Source: Mycobacterium sp. IS-1590
Lineage (GTDB): Bacteria; Actinomycetota; Actinomycetes; Mycobacteriales; Mycobacteriaceae
Reading direction: 5' to 3'
NCBI RefSeq assembly: GCF_001500025.1
Contig: NZ_LQIW01000012.1
Coordinates: forward strand, 62,001 to 126,000
DNA: 64,000 nucleotides
Made by a program: the position numbers and the translations under genes. A model generated the notes under the pieces. The model was not told the origin of the DNA and searched no databases. It was given only the letters and a program-made list of their open reading frames with translations. Shown here piece by piece: positions 48,051 to 57,061 of this stretch (position 1 is the stretch's first letter; each line of letters starts with the position of its first letter).

Positions 48051-48506
48051 TCAGCCGACGGGCGCGATCAGCGTCTGCCCGGCATCCAGTGCGGGCGAAT
48101 CGAGCTGGTTGAGCTCGCTGATCCGATCCATCACCTGCCCAACCGGAGCATCGGGGGCCACTCGCGTGGCCACCTGCTGCAGGCTCTCGCCGGTCTGCAC
48201 CTGGACCACCGCGAGCCGCTCCGGCACCGCGGTCGAGGTGGTGCCCACGACGCCACCGAACTGCGCGACCAGGCCGAGCCACATCGTGATTCCCGCCGCG
48301 ACCAAGGACAGGAGCACGGTGGTGGCGGGGGTGATCGGCCGCCGTCGGTGCGATGCGCGCGACATCAGTACCCCGGTGCCGCGATAACGCACCGCCGCCC
48401 CGGCCGGGCGGGTCGACGTGGGGCGCCGCCGACGGGCGTCTGCAGGCCGGATACCGGTCCTGACCACGCGCGGGGCCTGGAATTCATGGGTGTCGAGAAC
48501 GGTCAT
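48051..48506 (-). CDS. LysM peptidoglycan-binding membrane protein (ChiZ/Rv2719c-like)
   Basis: 151 residues. A basic cytosolic N terminus of ~60 residues ([12 protein letters not shown]), one membrane helix at about 62-84 ([20 protein letters not shown]) and an external LysM-like domain ([18 protein letters not shown] to DAGQTLIAP). In M. tuberculosis the gene next to lexA encodes a wall-acting, SOS-induced cell-division inhibitor, and the architecture and position match. Two SOS boxes lie 50-85 bp upstream. A GGAAGGC ribosome site precedes the ATG. Confidence 0.9.
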   Translation of the reverse strand: MTVLDTHEFQAPRVVRTGIRPADARRRRPTSTRPAGAAVRYRGTGVLMSRASHRRRPITPATTVLLSLVAAGITMWLGLVAQFGGVVGTTSTAVPERLAVVQVQTGESLQQVATRVAPDAPVGQVMDRISELNQLDSPALDAGQTLIAPVG

Positions 48507-48554
48507 CTGCCTGCCTTCCGATCCGCTGTTTTCGCTCTTGTGTTCGAAACATAC

Positions 48555-48570
48555 TCGATCACATGTTCGA
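48555..48570. promoter_or_regulatory. LexA-binding SOS box 1 (LysM-gene side)
   Basis: TCGATC-ACAT-GTTCGA matches the mycobacterial SOS consensus TCGAAC-N4-GTTCGA with one mismatch, placed about 50 bp upstream of the LysM-gene ATG, where bound LexA would cover its promoter. Confidence 0.75.
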
Positions 48571-48574
48571 AAGA

Positions 48575-48590
48575 TAGAACGTGTGATCGA
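48575..48590. promoter_or_regulatory. LexA-binding SOS box 2, weaker
   Basis: TAGAAC-GTGT-GATCGA keeps the spacing of the SOS consensus with two mismatches and begins 5 bp after box 1 (20 bp centre to centre), so two LexA dimers could bind side by side. Confidence 0.5.
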
Positions 48591-48677
48591 ACTGTTGTGA
48601 AACGATAGGACAAGGCACCGACAGAAAATGGGTCCGCGGTTTACGCGACTTCTCGAGGACCACGGCGCCGACACGCC

Positions 48678-48693
48678 TCGAACACATGTTTGA
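48678..48693. promoter_or_regulatory. LexA-binding SOS box 3 (lexA autoregulation)
   Basis: TCGAAC-ACAT-GTTTGA has one mismatch to consensus and overlaps the start of the predicted lexA -35 box. Confidence 0.8.
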
Positions 48694-48718
48694 TTAATCG
48701 TGTGCCGCGGGTTACATT
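48690..48718 (+). promoter_or_regulatory. lexA promoter (leaderless)
   Basis: -35 TTGATT at 48690-48695 and -10 TACATT at 48713-48718 with a 17-bp spacer; the ATG follows seven bases later, so the mRNA is expected to start at or next to the start codon. SOS box 3 overlaps the -35 box, as expected for autorepression. Confidence 0.7.
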
Positions 48719-48725
48719 CGGCGGC

Positions 48726-49421
48726 ATGGACTCCAGCAGCGATAATCCGGACGGCACAAGCGGGGCCAGATCTGTGGACTCCGGGCTCACCGAACGTCAG
48801 CGCACCATCCTCGACGTGATCCGCGCATCGGTCACCAGCCGCGGCTATCCCCCGAGCATCAGGGAGATCGGCGATGCGGTCGGCCTGACCTCCACCTCGT
48901 CGGTCGCGCATCAATTGCGCACGCTGGAGCGCAAGGGCTACCTGCGCCGCGACCCCAACCGGCCGCGTGCAGTGGACGTGCGCGGCGCCGACGACCACGC
49001 GAGCCCCATCGTCGCCACCGACGTGGCCGGCTCCGATTCCCTACCGGAGCCGACATTCGTGCCGGTACTGGGGCGCATCGCCGCGGGCGGGCCGATTCTG
49101 GCCGAGGAGGCGGTCGAAGACGTCTTCCCGCTACCGCGCGAACTGGTCGGCGAGGGTTCGCTATTCCTACTCAAGGTGGTCGGCGACTCGATGGTCGACG
49201 CCGCGATCTGCGACGGCGACTGGGTGGTCGTGCGTCAACAAAACGTCGCCGACAACGGCGACATCGTGGCCGCGATGATCGACGGCGAAGCCACCGTCAA
49301 AACGTTCAAACGTACGCGCGGACAGGTGTGGTTGATGCCGCACAATCCGGCCTTCGATCCGATCCCGGGTAACGACGCCGCGGTCCTGGGCAAGGTCGTC
49401 ACCGTCATACGAAAGGTTTAG
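48726..49421 (+). CDS. lexA: LexA repressor
   Basis: 231 residues. Master repressor of the SOS response, self-cleaved when RecA is activated. N-terminal winged helix ([15 protein letters not shown] to [20 protein letters not shown]); the hinge [14 protein letters not shown] holds the Ala-Gly cleavage site; catalytic Ser in [11 protein letters not shown] and Lys in EATVKTFKR. The ATG is chosen because a -10 box sits seven bases ahead of it; GTG at 48702 is less likely. Divergent from the LysM gene across a 219-bp control region with three SOS boxes. Confidence 0.97.
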   Translation: MDSSSDNPDGTSGARSVDSGLTERQRTILDVIRASVTSRGYPPSIREIGDAVGLTSTSSVAHQLRTLERKGYLRRDPNRPRAVDVRGADDHASPIVATDVAGSDSLPEPTFVPVLGRIAAGGPILAEEAVEDVFPLPRELVGEGSLFLLKVVGDSMVDAAICDGDWVVVRQQNVADNGDIVAAMIDGEATVKTFKRTRGQVWLMPHNPAFDPIPGNDAAVLGKVVTVIRKV

Positions 49422-51610
49422 TCGGCCCGGACGAACCCGTTCGTTATCGCGAATTCCTCGCTGGAGAACCAGATTTCGGCTTGGACGTCGTCGTAGTCGG
49501 CCGAGGTGGGAAGCCAGTAGAGGCCCGATTGGGTGTCGGCCTTGATCGGGTAACCCTCGGGGGCTTGCCCGGAGTCGCCGAACGGGAGGCGGAATGCGGG
49601 GCTGGGAACTTCCGGCTCGTCGATGACGATCTTGGCGTGACGTCCGGTGTCAGTCAGCGGATCCCGTTGCACAGGTTCGCGTTCCGCCGGCTCGGCGGGT
49701 ATATCGCGGGCCTCGAACGTCGCACCGCGGGCATCGAACGTCGCGTCGTGATCCTCGAACACCGCCCCACGTTCCTCGAACGCCGCGCCGTGCTCGTCGG
49801 GCGCCGCCCAGGACTCATCGGACGCCGACCAAGGCTCCTCGGCGTCGGAGTCCTCGGGCCCGCTGTCCTGCTCGTCGGCCGTCTCACCCGCGCCGGCGGC
49901 CAGGCGCTCGGCGGCGATACCGGCCTCTCCGGAACCCGGTATCCGCGTGGGTGCGGTGTCGACGTTGTCCGGGTTCTCTTCGCTCACACCGAATGCCGAC
50001 GTGTCTGAGGCACCGTCGAAGCCCTCCGACGGCGCCTCCCACGGATTGGCCGATGATGTCGATCCCGACTCCCCCGGTGCAGACAGCGCACCCAAACCCT
50101 CAGTGGCGTACCGATCGCCGAACATTGCCGCCGATGGATCGCCGCCGCTCGATGCCTGTGCACCCGTACCCAGCGTGCTGTAGGCCTGTTCGGCCTCGGC
50201 GCCGTACGAGTCGTCGTAGCGGTCATCGACGGGGCCTGGACGATCGATGTCGCTACGGCGCCGGTTGCGTAGGGTCGCGAACGCCACCAGGCCCACGAGG
50301 ATGAGCACCGGCACGATCGCGAGCAACCACCACCAGCTGAAGCTGAACCAGTTCCCGTTGCCCCCGGAGTCGGAGGCGCGCGGGGTACCCGGCGTTTCCG
50401 AACTCTGCTCGGCGGGCAAATCCAGCCCGGCCAACTCGGTCGCGAGATTGGGCGGTTCGGTGCTGAACTCGCCGGTGGACCGATTCCAGGAGACCACGCC
50501 GCCGGTGAACCGCTGGGTGATGACGTCACCCTTCTCGGACTGGTCGGCCATCGGTGCGCCGAGCGTCCCCTCCGCGCCGTCGAGCTTGTCCCACGCCGCA
50601 CTCATCGCGCCGCGTACCAGCACCGCGCCGTGGTCCGGCGTCCAGAAGATCACCGGTTTGTCGTCGGCGGCGAACCGCGACATCCGGCTCGTCGTGGGCA
50701 GCCCGCCGTCGGCCTCACTGGCAATCGGGAATCCGAGATCGCCCTCGGGCCCGCCGAGGCTTTCGTACTTGGCCAGGACCTGTCCGGTGACGACTCGCGC
50801 CCCTGTGTCCGGACTGTAGAAGATCTTGCCTCCGGCGAAGTTCTGACCGAGTCCGTCTTCGCCTATCTGGTACGGCGGTCCTTCCGCGGCGCCGAGCGGG
50901 CCCAGCGGGCCTCCGGCCGCGCGCCGTGCAGCGTTGATCGCCGACGTCGCATCACCGGGGATTTGCACGTCCGCCAACTGCCCGGCGGCATCGGGGGGCA
51001 CCGTGGTGAACGTCTTGTCGCGGGTGTTGTAGGTGATCTCACCGCCGGTGAATCGCTGCGTGATCAGATCGCCGCGGTAGGTCTCGTCGTCGGCGGGCAC
51101 TCCGAGCGATCCCGTGGAACCGCCCAACTTGTCCCAGGCCGCGTTGATGGGTCCCCGGACCACGCGCGCGCCGGTGTCCGGCGTCCAGAAGATCACCGGT
51201 TTGTCACTGGCACTGAACGTGACGTTGAAGCTGCCGGGCGCGCGCCCCGGGCCGTCGTCCATGGTCGGGAAGCCGAGGTCGCTGTCGGCCGGTCCACCGA
51301 GCGATTCGTACTTCTCCAGGATTGCGCCGCGCATGATGTGAGCGCCGGTGTCGGGTGTGAAGAAGATCTTGCCGCCGGCGAAGTTCTGGGCGAACCCATC
51401 CCCCACCGGGTAGACGTCGCCCTGCCTGGGGCCCAAGGGGCCGCCGTCACCGCCGCTCCCGTCCCAGGCCGCGGTGATCGCGGCGTTGGCGGCATCGGAT
51501 TCCGGCGATGCGCTCGCCACCGGCGGTAGCAGTAGGGCGACGGCGCCCACGAGCAGACCGATCGCCATCCGGCCCAACAAAGTGGTGCCCCGGCTGTTCT
51601 GCCCGATCAT
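49418..51610 (-). CDS. LGFP-repeat envelope protein with transmembrane helix and C-terminal sunset-like domain
   Basis: 730 residues. Signal peptide ([20 protein letters not shown]), then two ~165-residue modules outside the cell, each with [22 protein letters not shown] and DLGFP, and VIFWTPD-x-GA, NAAWDKL or SAAWDKL motifs typical of LGFP repeats that bind the cell wall. One helix at about 421-447 ([19 protein letters not shown]), then a ~240-residue acidic, Ser/Ala-rich cytosolic part containing four copies of a seven-residue repeat AxFExRG/D (residues 609-636; DNA 49703-49786). The last ~45 residues ([31 protein letters not shown]) look like a sunset domain. GGAGGTCGA precedes the ATG. 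Overlaps the lexA stop by 4 bp (convergent). Counterpart of Rv2721c (recalled). Confidence 0.87.
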   Translation of the reverse strand: MIGQNSRGTTLLGRMAIGLLVGAVALLLPPVASASPESDAANAAITAAWDGSGGDGGPLGPRQGDVYPVGDGFAQNFAGGKIFFTPDTGAHIMRGAILEKYESLGGPADSDLGFPTMDDGPGRAPGSFNVTFSASDKPVIFWTPDTGARVVRGPINAAWDKLGGSTGSLGVPADDETYRGDLITQRFTGGEITYNTRDKTFTTVPPDAAGQLADVQIPGDATSAINAARRAAGGPLGPLGAAEGPPYQIGEDGLGQNFAGGKIFYSPDTGARVVTGQVLAKYESLGGPEGDLGFPIASEADGGLPTTSRMSRFAADDKPVIFWTPDHGAVLVRGAMSAAWDKLDGAEGTLGAPMADQSEKGDVITQRFTGGVVSWNRSTGEFSTEPPNLATELAGLDLPAEQSSETPGTPRASDSGGNGNWFSFSWWWLLAIVPVLILVGLVAFATLRNRRRSDIDRPGPVDDRYDDSYGAEAEQAYSTLGTGAQASSGGDPSAAMFGDRYATEGLGALSAPGESGSTSSANPWEAPSEGFDGASDTSAFGVSEENPDNVDTAPTRIPGSGEAGIAAERLAAGAGETADEQDSGPEDSDAEEPWSASDESWAAPDEHGAAFEERGAVFEDHDATFDARGATFEARDIPAEPAEREPVQRDPLTDTGRHAKIVIDEPEVPSPAFRLPFGDSGQAPEGYPIKADTQSGLYWLPTSADYDDVQAEIWFSSEEFAITNGFVRAD

Positions 51611-52017
51611 TCGACCTCCCGGGTCGGTACGAAATTTCGCTCGAGTTTTTCGCACCCGTCCTCTATCTGTCGCCAGACGCCAATAACCAACGAACACGCC
51701 GATCTTCGGAAGAAAATACCTGCCGACACTCCATTCGCTGTGGATAACCCCGCCGTGCCGCTCGATTTAATCGCGACGGCATCCCCACTATTCGTCATCA
51801 CGGTCCCGTTGCAGCGCAGCAATCAGTTTGCACGCAGCAGTGGTGAATGGCGGGCATACGCGAAGTATTTGCACAAATATTGGTAGCTACCAGGCAATGT
51901 CTTGTGCGGTCGACGGCCCGTGCACGCGTTTGTGGGCAAATCGCCATTCGCTATCCGTGCGCGCCCGGGGCGGTTGGCCGGACCGGGCCGGGAGATGTCC
52001 GCACCTAGACTGATCCG
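51611..52017. other. 407-bp non-coding region with two adjacent palindromes
   Basis: Divergent intergenic region between the LGFP and Mo-oxidoreductase genes, less GC-rich than its surroundings. TATTTG-CA-CAAATA (51866-51879) and TGGTAGCTACCA (51881-51892, perfect) lie one base apart, about 130 bp upstream of the Mo-enzyme GTG, and look like operators. No gene, tRNA or known riboswitch was recognised; a 73-codon minus-strand frame here has no coding features. Confidence 0.6.
52006..52011 (+). promoter_or_regulatory. -10 element of the Mo-oxidoreductase gene (leaderless)
   Basis: TAGACT followed after six bases by the GTG start codon; identical to the -10 box proposed for dxs. Confidence 0.5.
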
Positions 52018-54303
52018 GTGTCCACCCCGGTCAGCCTGACGCACTGGGGAGCCTTCGCCGCCGACATGCGAGACGGTGACATCTACGCGGTCAGACCCTT
52101 CGACGGCGACGCGGACCCCTCACCGCTGCTCGGCAATCTGCCGGGCTCGCTTCGACACCGATCACGGATAGCCACGCCCGTCGTCCGCCGCGGTTGGTTG
52201 CGCGACGGGCCGGGTCCGACGACTCGGCGCGGTGCCGACGAGTTCGTCGCCGTCACATGGGACCAACTGACCGAACTGCTCGCCGATGAGCTGCGCCGGG
52301 TCGTCGACGCGCACGGTAACGAGGCGATCTTCGGCGGTTCGTACGGCTGGTCGAGCGCAGGGCGCTTTCATCACGCCCAGAGCCAGGTGCATCGTTTTCT
52401 GAATCTCCTTGGCGGCTATACGTTTTCCCGTCACTCCTACAGCCTCGGCGCGACAGGAGTGATCATGCCGCGCGTGGTGGGCACACACGACGACCTGTTC
52501 AAGCGGTCCACCTCGTGGGAGGTCATCGTCGAACACACCGAACTTCTGGTGTGTTTCGGCGGGCTGGCACTGAAGAACACGGCGATCAACCACGGTGGGA
52601 CGACCGCGCATCCGGCGCGGGACGCGCTGCGCCGTTACCGAGCCCGCGGCGGACAAATTGTGTCGTTCTCCCCTCTGCGCGATGACGTCGACGGTGAATG
52701 TGAATGGTTTGCGCCGGTGCCCGGCACCGACGTGGCGATCATGCTCGGGCTCGCCTATGTGCTCGCCACAGAGGGCCTGGCCGACCGAAACTTCCTGAGC
52801 ACGTACTGCACCGGCTATGAACGCTTCGAGCGCTATCTTCTCGGAGCCGAGGACGGGGTGCCGAAAACTGCTCGGTGGGCGTCGGCGATCTCCGGCATAC
52901 CCGCTGACGACATCGTCGGCTTGGCCCGGCGAATGTCGCAGCACCGCACGATCGTCACGGTCAGCTGGTCACTGCAACGAACGCGACACGGCGAGCAGGC
53001 ACCGTGGATGGGTTTGACACTGGCGGCCATGCTCGGCCAGATCGGCGTTGCGGGCGGCGGATTCGGGCACGGCTACGGCTCGATGAACGAACCCGGTCTG
53101 GCGCCGCTGCGGTGCGGATTGCCAAGGCTCCCACAGGGCATCAACCCGGTGCGGACATTCATTCCGGTGGCCGCAATCAGCGATCTGCTGTTGCGACCCG
53201 GGGAGCCGTTCGACTACAACGGCCAACGGCTCGTCTTCCCCGACATCAGATTGGTGTACTGGGCGGGCGGCAACCCCTTCCACCACCACCAGAACCTCCC
53301 CCGGTTGCGGCGGGCACTCGGTCGCGTCGACACCCTCGTTGTGCACGAACCCTATTGGACCGCAATGGCCAAACACGCCGATATCGTCGTGCCGTCGACG
53401 ACATCGTTCGAACGCGACGACTATTCGGGGTCGCGCAACGACCCCATGTTGATGGCGATGCCCAAGCTCGCCGAACCGTTCGCCGAATCACGCGACGATT
53501 ACGCGACTTTCGCCGCACTGGCCGATCGTCTGGGGTTCGGCCACCAGTTCACCGAGGGCCGTACGCCGCGACAGTGGCTCGCGCACCTGTACGACAAGTG
53601 GGCCTCCGAGCTGGATTTCACCGTTCCGACGTTCGACGAGTTCTGGAGGCGTGGGCGTCTGCGGTTGCCTGTCGAGGAAGGCCTCACACTGCTGGCCGAC
53701 TTCCGCGCCGATCCCCTGACCCATCGACTCGGCACTCCGAGTGGCTTGATCGAGATTTTCTCCGCCGACATCGACGGCTTCGACTACGCCGACTGTGCCG
53801 GACACCCGAAATGGTATGAGCCTTCCGAATGGCTTGGCGGCCCACGGGCGGTCGACTATCCCCTGCACCTCCTGGCCAATCAACCGGCGTCTCGGCTGCA
53901 TGGCCAACTGGACGGCGGAGCGGTCAGCCAGAAGTCGAAAGTCGAAGGGCGCGAGCCTATCCGGATGCATCCGCGCGATGCCGCCGATCGTAACCTCGTC
54001 GATGGCGACGTGGTGCGGGTGTTCAACGACCGCGGGGCGTGCCTGGCCGGACTGGTGATCGACGATCGCTTGCGCCCCGACGTCGTGCAGTTGTCGACCG
54101 GCGCCTGGTTCGACCCCGTCGAACCGGGCGATCGCGATTCGATGTGCGCGCACGGAAATCCCAACGTGCTGACCGACGACGTGGGGACCTCTTCGCTCGC
54201 GCACGGCTGCACGGGTGCACATGTGTTGGTGCAGGTCGAGAAGTACACCGGCGACCTGCCGCCGGTACGGGCACACGAGCCGCCCGTGATCGAAGGGCTG
54301 TGA
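52018..54303 (+). CDS. Molybdopterin-dependent oxidoreductase (BisC/TorA/DMSO reductase family)
   Basis: 761 residues. Large single-subunit enzyme with bis-MGD cofactor that reduces S- or N-oxides such as biotin sulfoxide, methionine sulfoxide, TMAO or DMSO. Motifs: IFGGSYGWSSAGRFHHAQSQ, HSYSLGATGVIMPRVVG (serine expected to bind Mo), GGLALKNTAINHGG, WAGGNPFHHHQNL, the cofactor-binding HGQLDGGAVSQKSK and the C-terminal NVLTDDVGTSSLAHGC. There is no twin-arginine signal and no N-terminal 4Fe-4S cysteine motif, so it is a cytosolic BisC-like type. Mo-cofactor genes are not in the window. Not at this position in M. tuberculosis as I recall. Confidence 0.9.
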   Translation: MSTPVSLTHWGAFAADMRDGDIYAVRPFDGDADPSPLLGNLPGSLRHRSRIATPVVRRGWLRDGPGPTTRRGADEFVAVTWDQLTELLADELRRVVDAHGNEAIFGGSYGWSSAGRFHHAQSQVHRFLNLLGGYTFSRHSYSLGATGVIMPRVVGTHDDLFKRSTSWEVIVEHTELLVCFGGLALKNTAINHGGTTAHPARDALRRYRARGGQIVSFSPLRDDVDGECEWFAPVPGTDVAIMLGLAYVLATEGLADRNFLSTYCTGYERFERYLLGAEDGVPKTARWASAISGIPADDIVGLARRMSQHRTIVTVSWSLQRTRHGEQAPWMGLTLAAMLGQIGVAGGGFGHGYGSMNEPGLAPLRCGLPRLPQGINPVRTFIPVAAISDLLLRPGEPFDYNGQRLVFPDIRLVYWAGGNPFHHHQNLPRLRRALGRVDTLVVHEPYWTAMAKHADIVVPSTTSFERDDYSGSRNDPMLMAMPKLAEPFAESRDDYATFAALADRLGFGHQFTEGRTPRQWLAHLYDKWASELDFTVPTFDEFWRRGRLRLPVEEGLTLLADFRADPLTHRLGTPSGLIEIFSADIDGFDYADCAGHPKWYEPSEWLGGPRAVDYPLHLLANQPASRLHGQLDGGAVSQKSKVEGREPIRMHPRDAADRNLVDGDVVRVFNDRGACLAGLVIDDRLRPDVVQLSTGAWFDPVEPGDRDSMCAHGNPNVLTDDVGTSSLAHGCTGAHVLVQVEKYTGDLPPVRAHEPPVIEGL

Positions 54304-54396
54304 GCCTCCTCACCGCCAGCAGGTTGTCCGATTAGCGAAACCGCGTTTCGGGTATTGGACGGTCACACCGACCCGATCGGCAAGGAGGAAGCCGCA

Positions 54397-54654
54397 GTGT
54401 CCGACAAGAACAACAGTGGGCCCGAAGAGGCCATCAAAGGTGTCGTCGAGGGCGCCAAGGGCAAGGCCAAAGAGGTGCTAGGCGCCGTCGCCGGTCGCGA
54501 CGACCTGTACCGCGAGGGCAAGGCGCAGCAGGACAAGGCGGACGCTCAGCGCAACGCCGCGCAGAAGGAAGCCGAGGCCGAGAGCGCGCGGGCCGCGGCC
54601 AAGACGGCCGAGAAGCGGCAAGAGTCCGAGCAGCGGCCATCCGACGACCGGTAG
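54397..54654 (+). CDS. CsbD family small stress protein
   Basis: 85 residues, highly charged and helical: EEAIKGVVEGAKGKAKEVLG is the CsbD motif, followed by a Lys/Glu/Ala-rich coiled tail (KADAQRNAAQKEAEAESARA). The family is induced by general stress (in Bacillus by SigB), role unknown. GTG start with an AAGGAGGAAGCC ribosome site. A GGGTAT box at 54350-54355 resembles a SigF -10, but no matching -35 was found. Confidence 0.85.
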   Translation: MSDKNNSGPEEAIKGVVEGAKGKAKEVLGAVAGRDDLYREGKAQQDKADAQRNAAQKEAEAESARAAAKTAEKRQESEQRPSDDR

Positions 54655-54664
54655 TCATTCAGCG

Positions 54665-54698
54665 AGAGGCGCGGAGGGATCGAACCCTCCGCGCCTCT
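54665..54698. terminator. Bidirectional hairpin terminator between csbD-like gene and hflX
   Basis: A perfect 14-bp stem (AGAGGCGCGGAGGG with its complement) and a 6-base loop, placed 10 bp after the CsbD stop and 26 bp after the end of the convergent hflX gene. Confidence 0.85.
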
Positions 54699-54723
54699 GT
54701 GCGCCCAGGCCTCCGGGCCGCCC

Positions 54724-56139
54724 TCAGAACGTCGAGTACTCGCGCAGCGCGGCGGCCAGTGGAACCGGCACCCGGGCCTTGATCCGGGTCCCCTCGGCGG
54801 TGTGCTCGGTGGCATCGACACGGCCCTCGGCGTGCATACGGTTAACCAGATCGCCGCGCTCGTAAGGGATCGTCACGTCGACCACCGCGTCGGTGGGTGT
54901 GATCAGCTCGGCCATCCGCTGCTGCAAGCGCTCCAGCCCGTCACCGGTGCGCGCTGACACGAACACCGCATCGGGCAGGGCGCGACGCAGCTGCGCCAAC
55001 GTCAAGGCGTCGGCGGCGTCGATTTTGTTGACCACCAACAGTTCCGGTGCCCTGGCCCCATCGTGGTCGGCAATGACCTCGTTGACCACCGTCCGTACCG
55101 CGTTGATCTGAGCGAGCGGATTGACATCGGATCCGTCGACGACGTGCACCAGCAGGTCGGCGTCGACGACCTCCTCCAGCGTGGAGCGGAAGGCCTCCAC
55201 CAGCTGGGTGGGCAGATGACGAACGAACCCGACGGTGTCGGTCAGCACGAACGGCCTGCCGTCGGCGAATTCGCCTCGGCGCGTTGTCGGTTCGAGCGTT
55301 GCGAACAACGCGTTCTCCACCAGCACGCCCGCGCCGGTGAGCGCGTTGAGAAGACTGGATTTGCCCGCGTTGGTGTAACCCACGATCGCGACCGACGGCA
55401 CCTCGCTGCGGCGCCTGCCGCTGCGCTGGGTGTCGCGGATCTTCTTCATGTCCTTGATCTCGCGTCGCAACTTGGACATCCGCTCGCGGATGCGACGACG
55501 GTCGGTCTCGATCTTGGTCTCACCGGGACCGCGCGTGCCCACCCCGCCGCCGGCACCGCCGGCACGGCCGCCGGCCTGCCGCGACATCGACTCGCCCCAA
55601 CCGCGCAGTCTGGGCAGCATGTACTCCATCTGCGCCAGGGTCACCTGCGCCTTGCCCTCGCGACTGGTCGCGTGCTGGGCGAAGATGTCGAGAATCAGCG
55701 CGGTGCGGTCGATCACCTTGACCTTGACCGCCTTCTCGAGGGCCGTTAGCTGGGCGGGGCTGAGTTCACCGTCGCAGATGACGGTGTCGGCACCCGTCGC
55801 GAGCACGATCTCGCGAAGCTCGGCGGCCTTGCCCGAGCCGATGTAGGTCGAGGCATCCGGCTTGTCGCGACGCTGGATGATGCCCTCGAGCACTTCCGAA
55901 CCCGCGGTTTCGGCGAGCGCGGCCAGTTCAGCCAGGCTGGCTTCGGCGTCGGCGGCATTGCCTTCGGTCCAGACGCCGACCAGCACCACGCGTTCCAGCC
56001 GGAGCTGGCGGTACTCGACCTCGGAGATGTCGGTCAGTTCGGTTGACAAACCAGCCACGCGGCGCAGCGCGGTGCGGTCTTCGAGAGCCAGCTCGCCTGC
56101 GCTCGGGGCGCTGTGGGTTGAAGGATCGGGATACGTCAT
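54724..56139 (-). CDS. hflX: GTPase HflX
   Basis: 471 residues. Ribosome-associated GTPase that splits stalled ribosomes under stress. N-terminal nucleotide-binding HflX domain (LVGVWTEGNAADAEASLAEL, RRDKPDASTYIGSGKAAEL), the linker GPGETKIETDRRRIRERM, then the G domain: G1 GYTNAGKSSLLNAL, G3 DTVGFVRHLP, G4 VNKIDAAD, and a C-terminal domain. The start at MTYPDPSTH is preferred from family resemblance; in-frame ATG at 56175 adds 12 residues. Last gene of the EamA-miaA-dapF-hflX transcript. Confidence 0.95.
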   Translation of the reverse strand: MTYPDPSTHSAPSAGELALEDRTALRRVAGLSTELTDISEVEYRQLRLERVVLVGVWTEGNAADAEASLAELAALAETAGSEVLEGIIQRRDKPDASTYIGSGKAAELREIVLATGADTVICDGELSPAQLTALEKAVKVKVIDRTALILDIFAQHATSREGKAQVTLAQMEYMLPRLRGWGESMSRQAGGRAGGAGGGVGTRGPGETKIETDRRRIRERMSKLRREIKDMKKIRDTQRSGRRRSEVPSVAIVGYTNAGKSSLLNALTGAGVLVENALFATLEPTTRRGEFADGRPFVLTDTVGFVRHLPTQLVEAFRSTLEEVVDADLLVHVVDGSDVNPLAQINAVRTVVNEVIADHDGARAPELLVVNKIDAADALTLAQLRRALPDAVFVSARTGDGLERLQQRMAELITPTDAVVDVTIPYERGDLVNRMHAEGRVDATEHTAEGTRIKARVPVPLAAALREYSTF

Positions 56140-56184
56140 AGGCGAATAGAGGTTCGCACGGAGATCACTTTTCATGCACCCCAA

Positions 56185-57057
56185 TTAACGTTGCGCAACG
56201 TTCCACCATTCCTCGGACAGCTCGCCGTGGGCCACCAGGACCGACGGGCCGCGCAGAAAACTGCTGGCCTCGGTGACGGTGACCGAGACTTCGCCGCCCG
56301 GTATTCGGACGTCGAGGCTGCCGGTGGAGGCGCCGGAGTACGCCAACGCGGCGACCGCGGCGGCGACGGTGCCCGTTCCGCACGACCGGGTCTCGCCCAC
56401 CCCACGTTCGTGCACGCGCATCGTCACCGCGCCGTCCACCGGTGCGGTCAGCACCTCGACGTTGACCCCCTCCGGGAACAGCGCGGTGTCGAAGGACACC
56501 GGCGCCCCGACATCGAGGGCGGACAGCTCCTCGGGCGTCAGGTCGGGGTCGACGCAGGCCAGGTGGGGGTTACCGACGTCGACCGCGAGCCCGGCGAATG
56601 GCCTGCCGCCGACGATCGCCTCTCCGGCGCCCAACTGGTTCACCTTGCCCATTTCGACGGTGACATCGGCGTTCGTCGCGTCCCAGTTGTGCAGGACCAC
56701 CGGCCTCGGACCCGCCAACGACCCGACCACGAAATCGTCGCGGCTCTCCAAGCCGCTGGCGCGCAGATAGTGCGCGAACACCCGCACCCCGTTGCCGCAC
56801 ATCTGCGCGATCGATCCGTCGGCGTTGCGGTAGTCCATGTACCAGTTGTCGCCGGCGACGCCCTCCGGCAGTTGGTCGAACAAACCGGCGCGCTGCGCGG
56901 CCTGCGCGGTGGTCACCCGCAGCACACCGTCGGCGCCCAGCCCTCGGCGCCGGTCGCACAGCGCCGTCACCGCAGCCGGGGACAATGTCAGCTCGAAATC
57001 GAGGTCGGGCAGCAGCACGAAATCGTTCTGCGTGCCGTGCCCCTTGGCGAACCTCAC
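56185..57057 (-). CDS. dapF: Diaminopimelate epimerase
   Basis: 290 residues (M. tuberculosis 289). Interconverts LL- and meso-diaminopimelate for lysine and peptidoglycan. Starts GTG with [18 protein letters not shown]; first catalytic cysteine in [16 protein letters not shown], second in [16 protein letters not shown]; substrate-binding GNPHLACVD in between. The miaA stop is 4 bp upstream, so the two are co-translated or nearly so. The upstream in-frame extension is shadow sequence. Confidence 0.97.
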   Translation of the reverse strand: MRFAKGHGTQNDFVLLPDLDFELTLSPAAVTALCDRRRGLGADGVLRVTTAQAAQRAGLFDQLPEGVAGDNWYMDYRNADGSIAQMCGNGVRVFAHYLRASGLESRDDFVVGSLAGPRPVVLHNWDATNADVTVEMGKVNQLGAGEAIVGGRPFAGLAVDVGNPHLACVDPDLTPEELSALDVGAPVSFDTALFPEGVNVEVLTAPVDGAVTMRVHERGVGETRSCGTGTVAAAVAALAYSGASTGSLDVRIPGGEVSVTVTEASSFLRGPSVLVAHGELSEEWWNVAQR

Positions 57058-57061
57058 GTGT

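Noticed and set aside
51823..52044. 73-codon minus-strand frame in the 407-bp gap
   Set aside because: Covers the palindromes and the Mo-enzyme promoter, no signal peptide or domain, no ribosome site.
54322..54355. SigF promoter in front of the CsbD gene (GGTT ... GGGTAT)
   Set aside because: The -10-like GGGTAT is good, but the only GGTT/GTTG is about 23 bp away instead of 15-17; left as a remark only.
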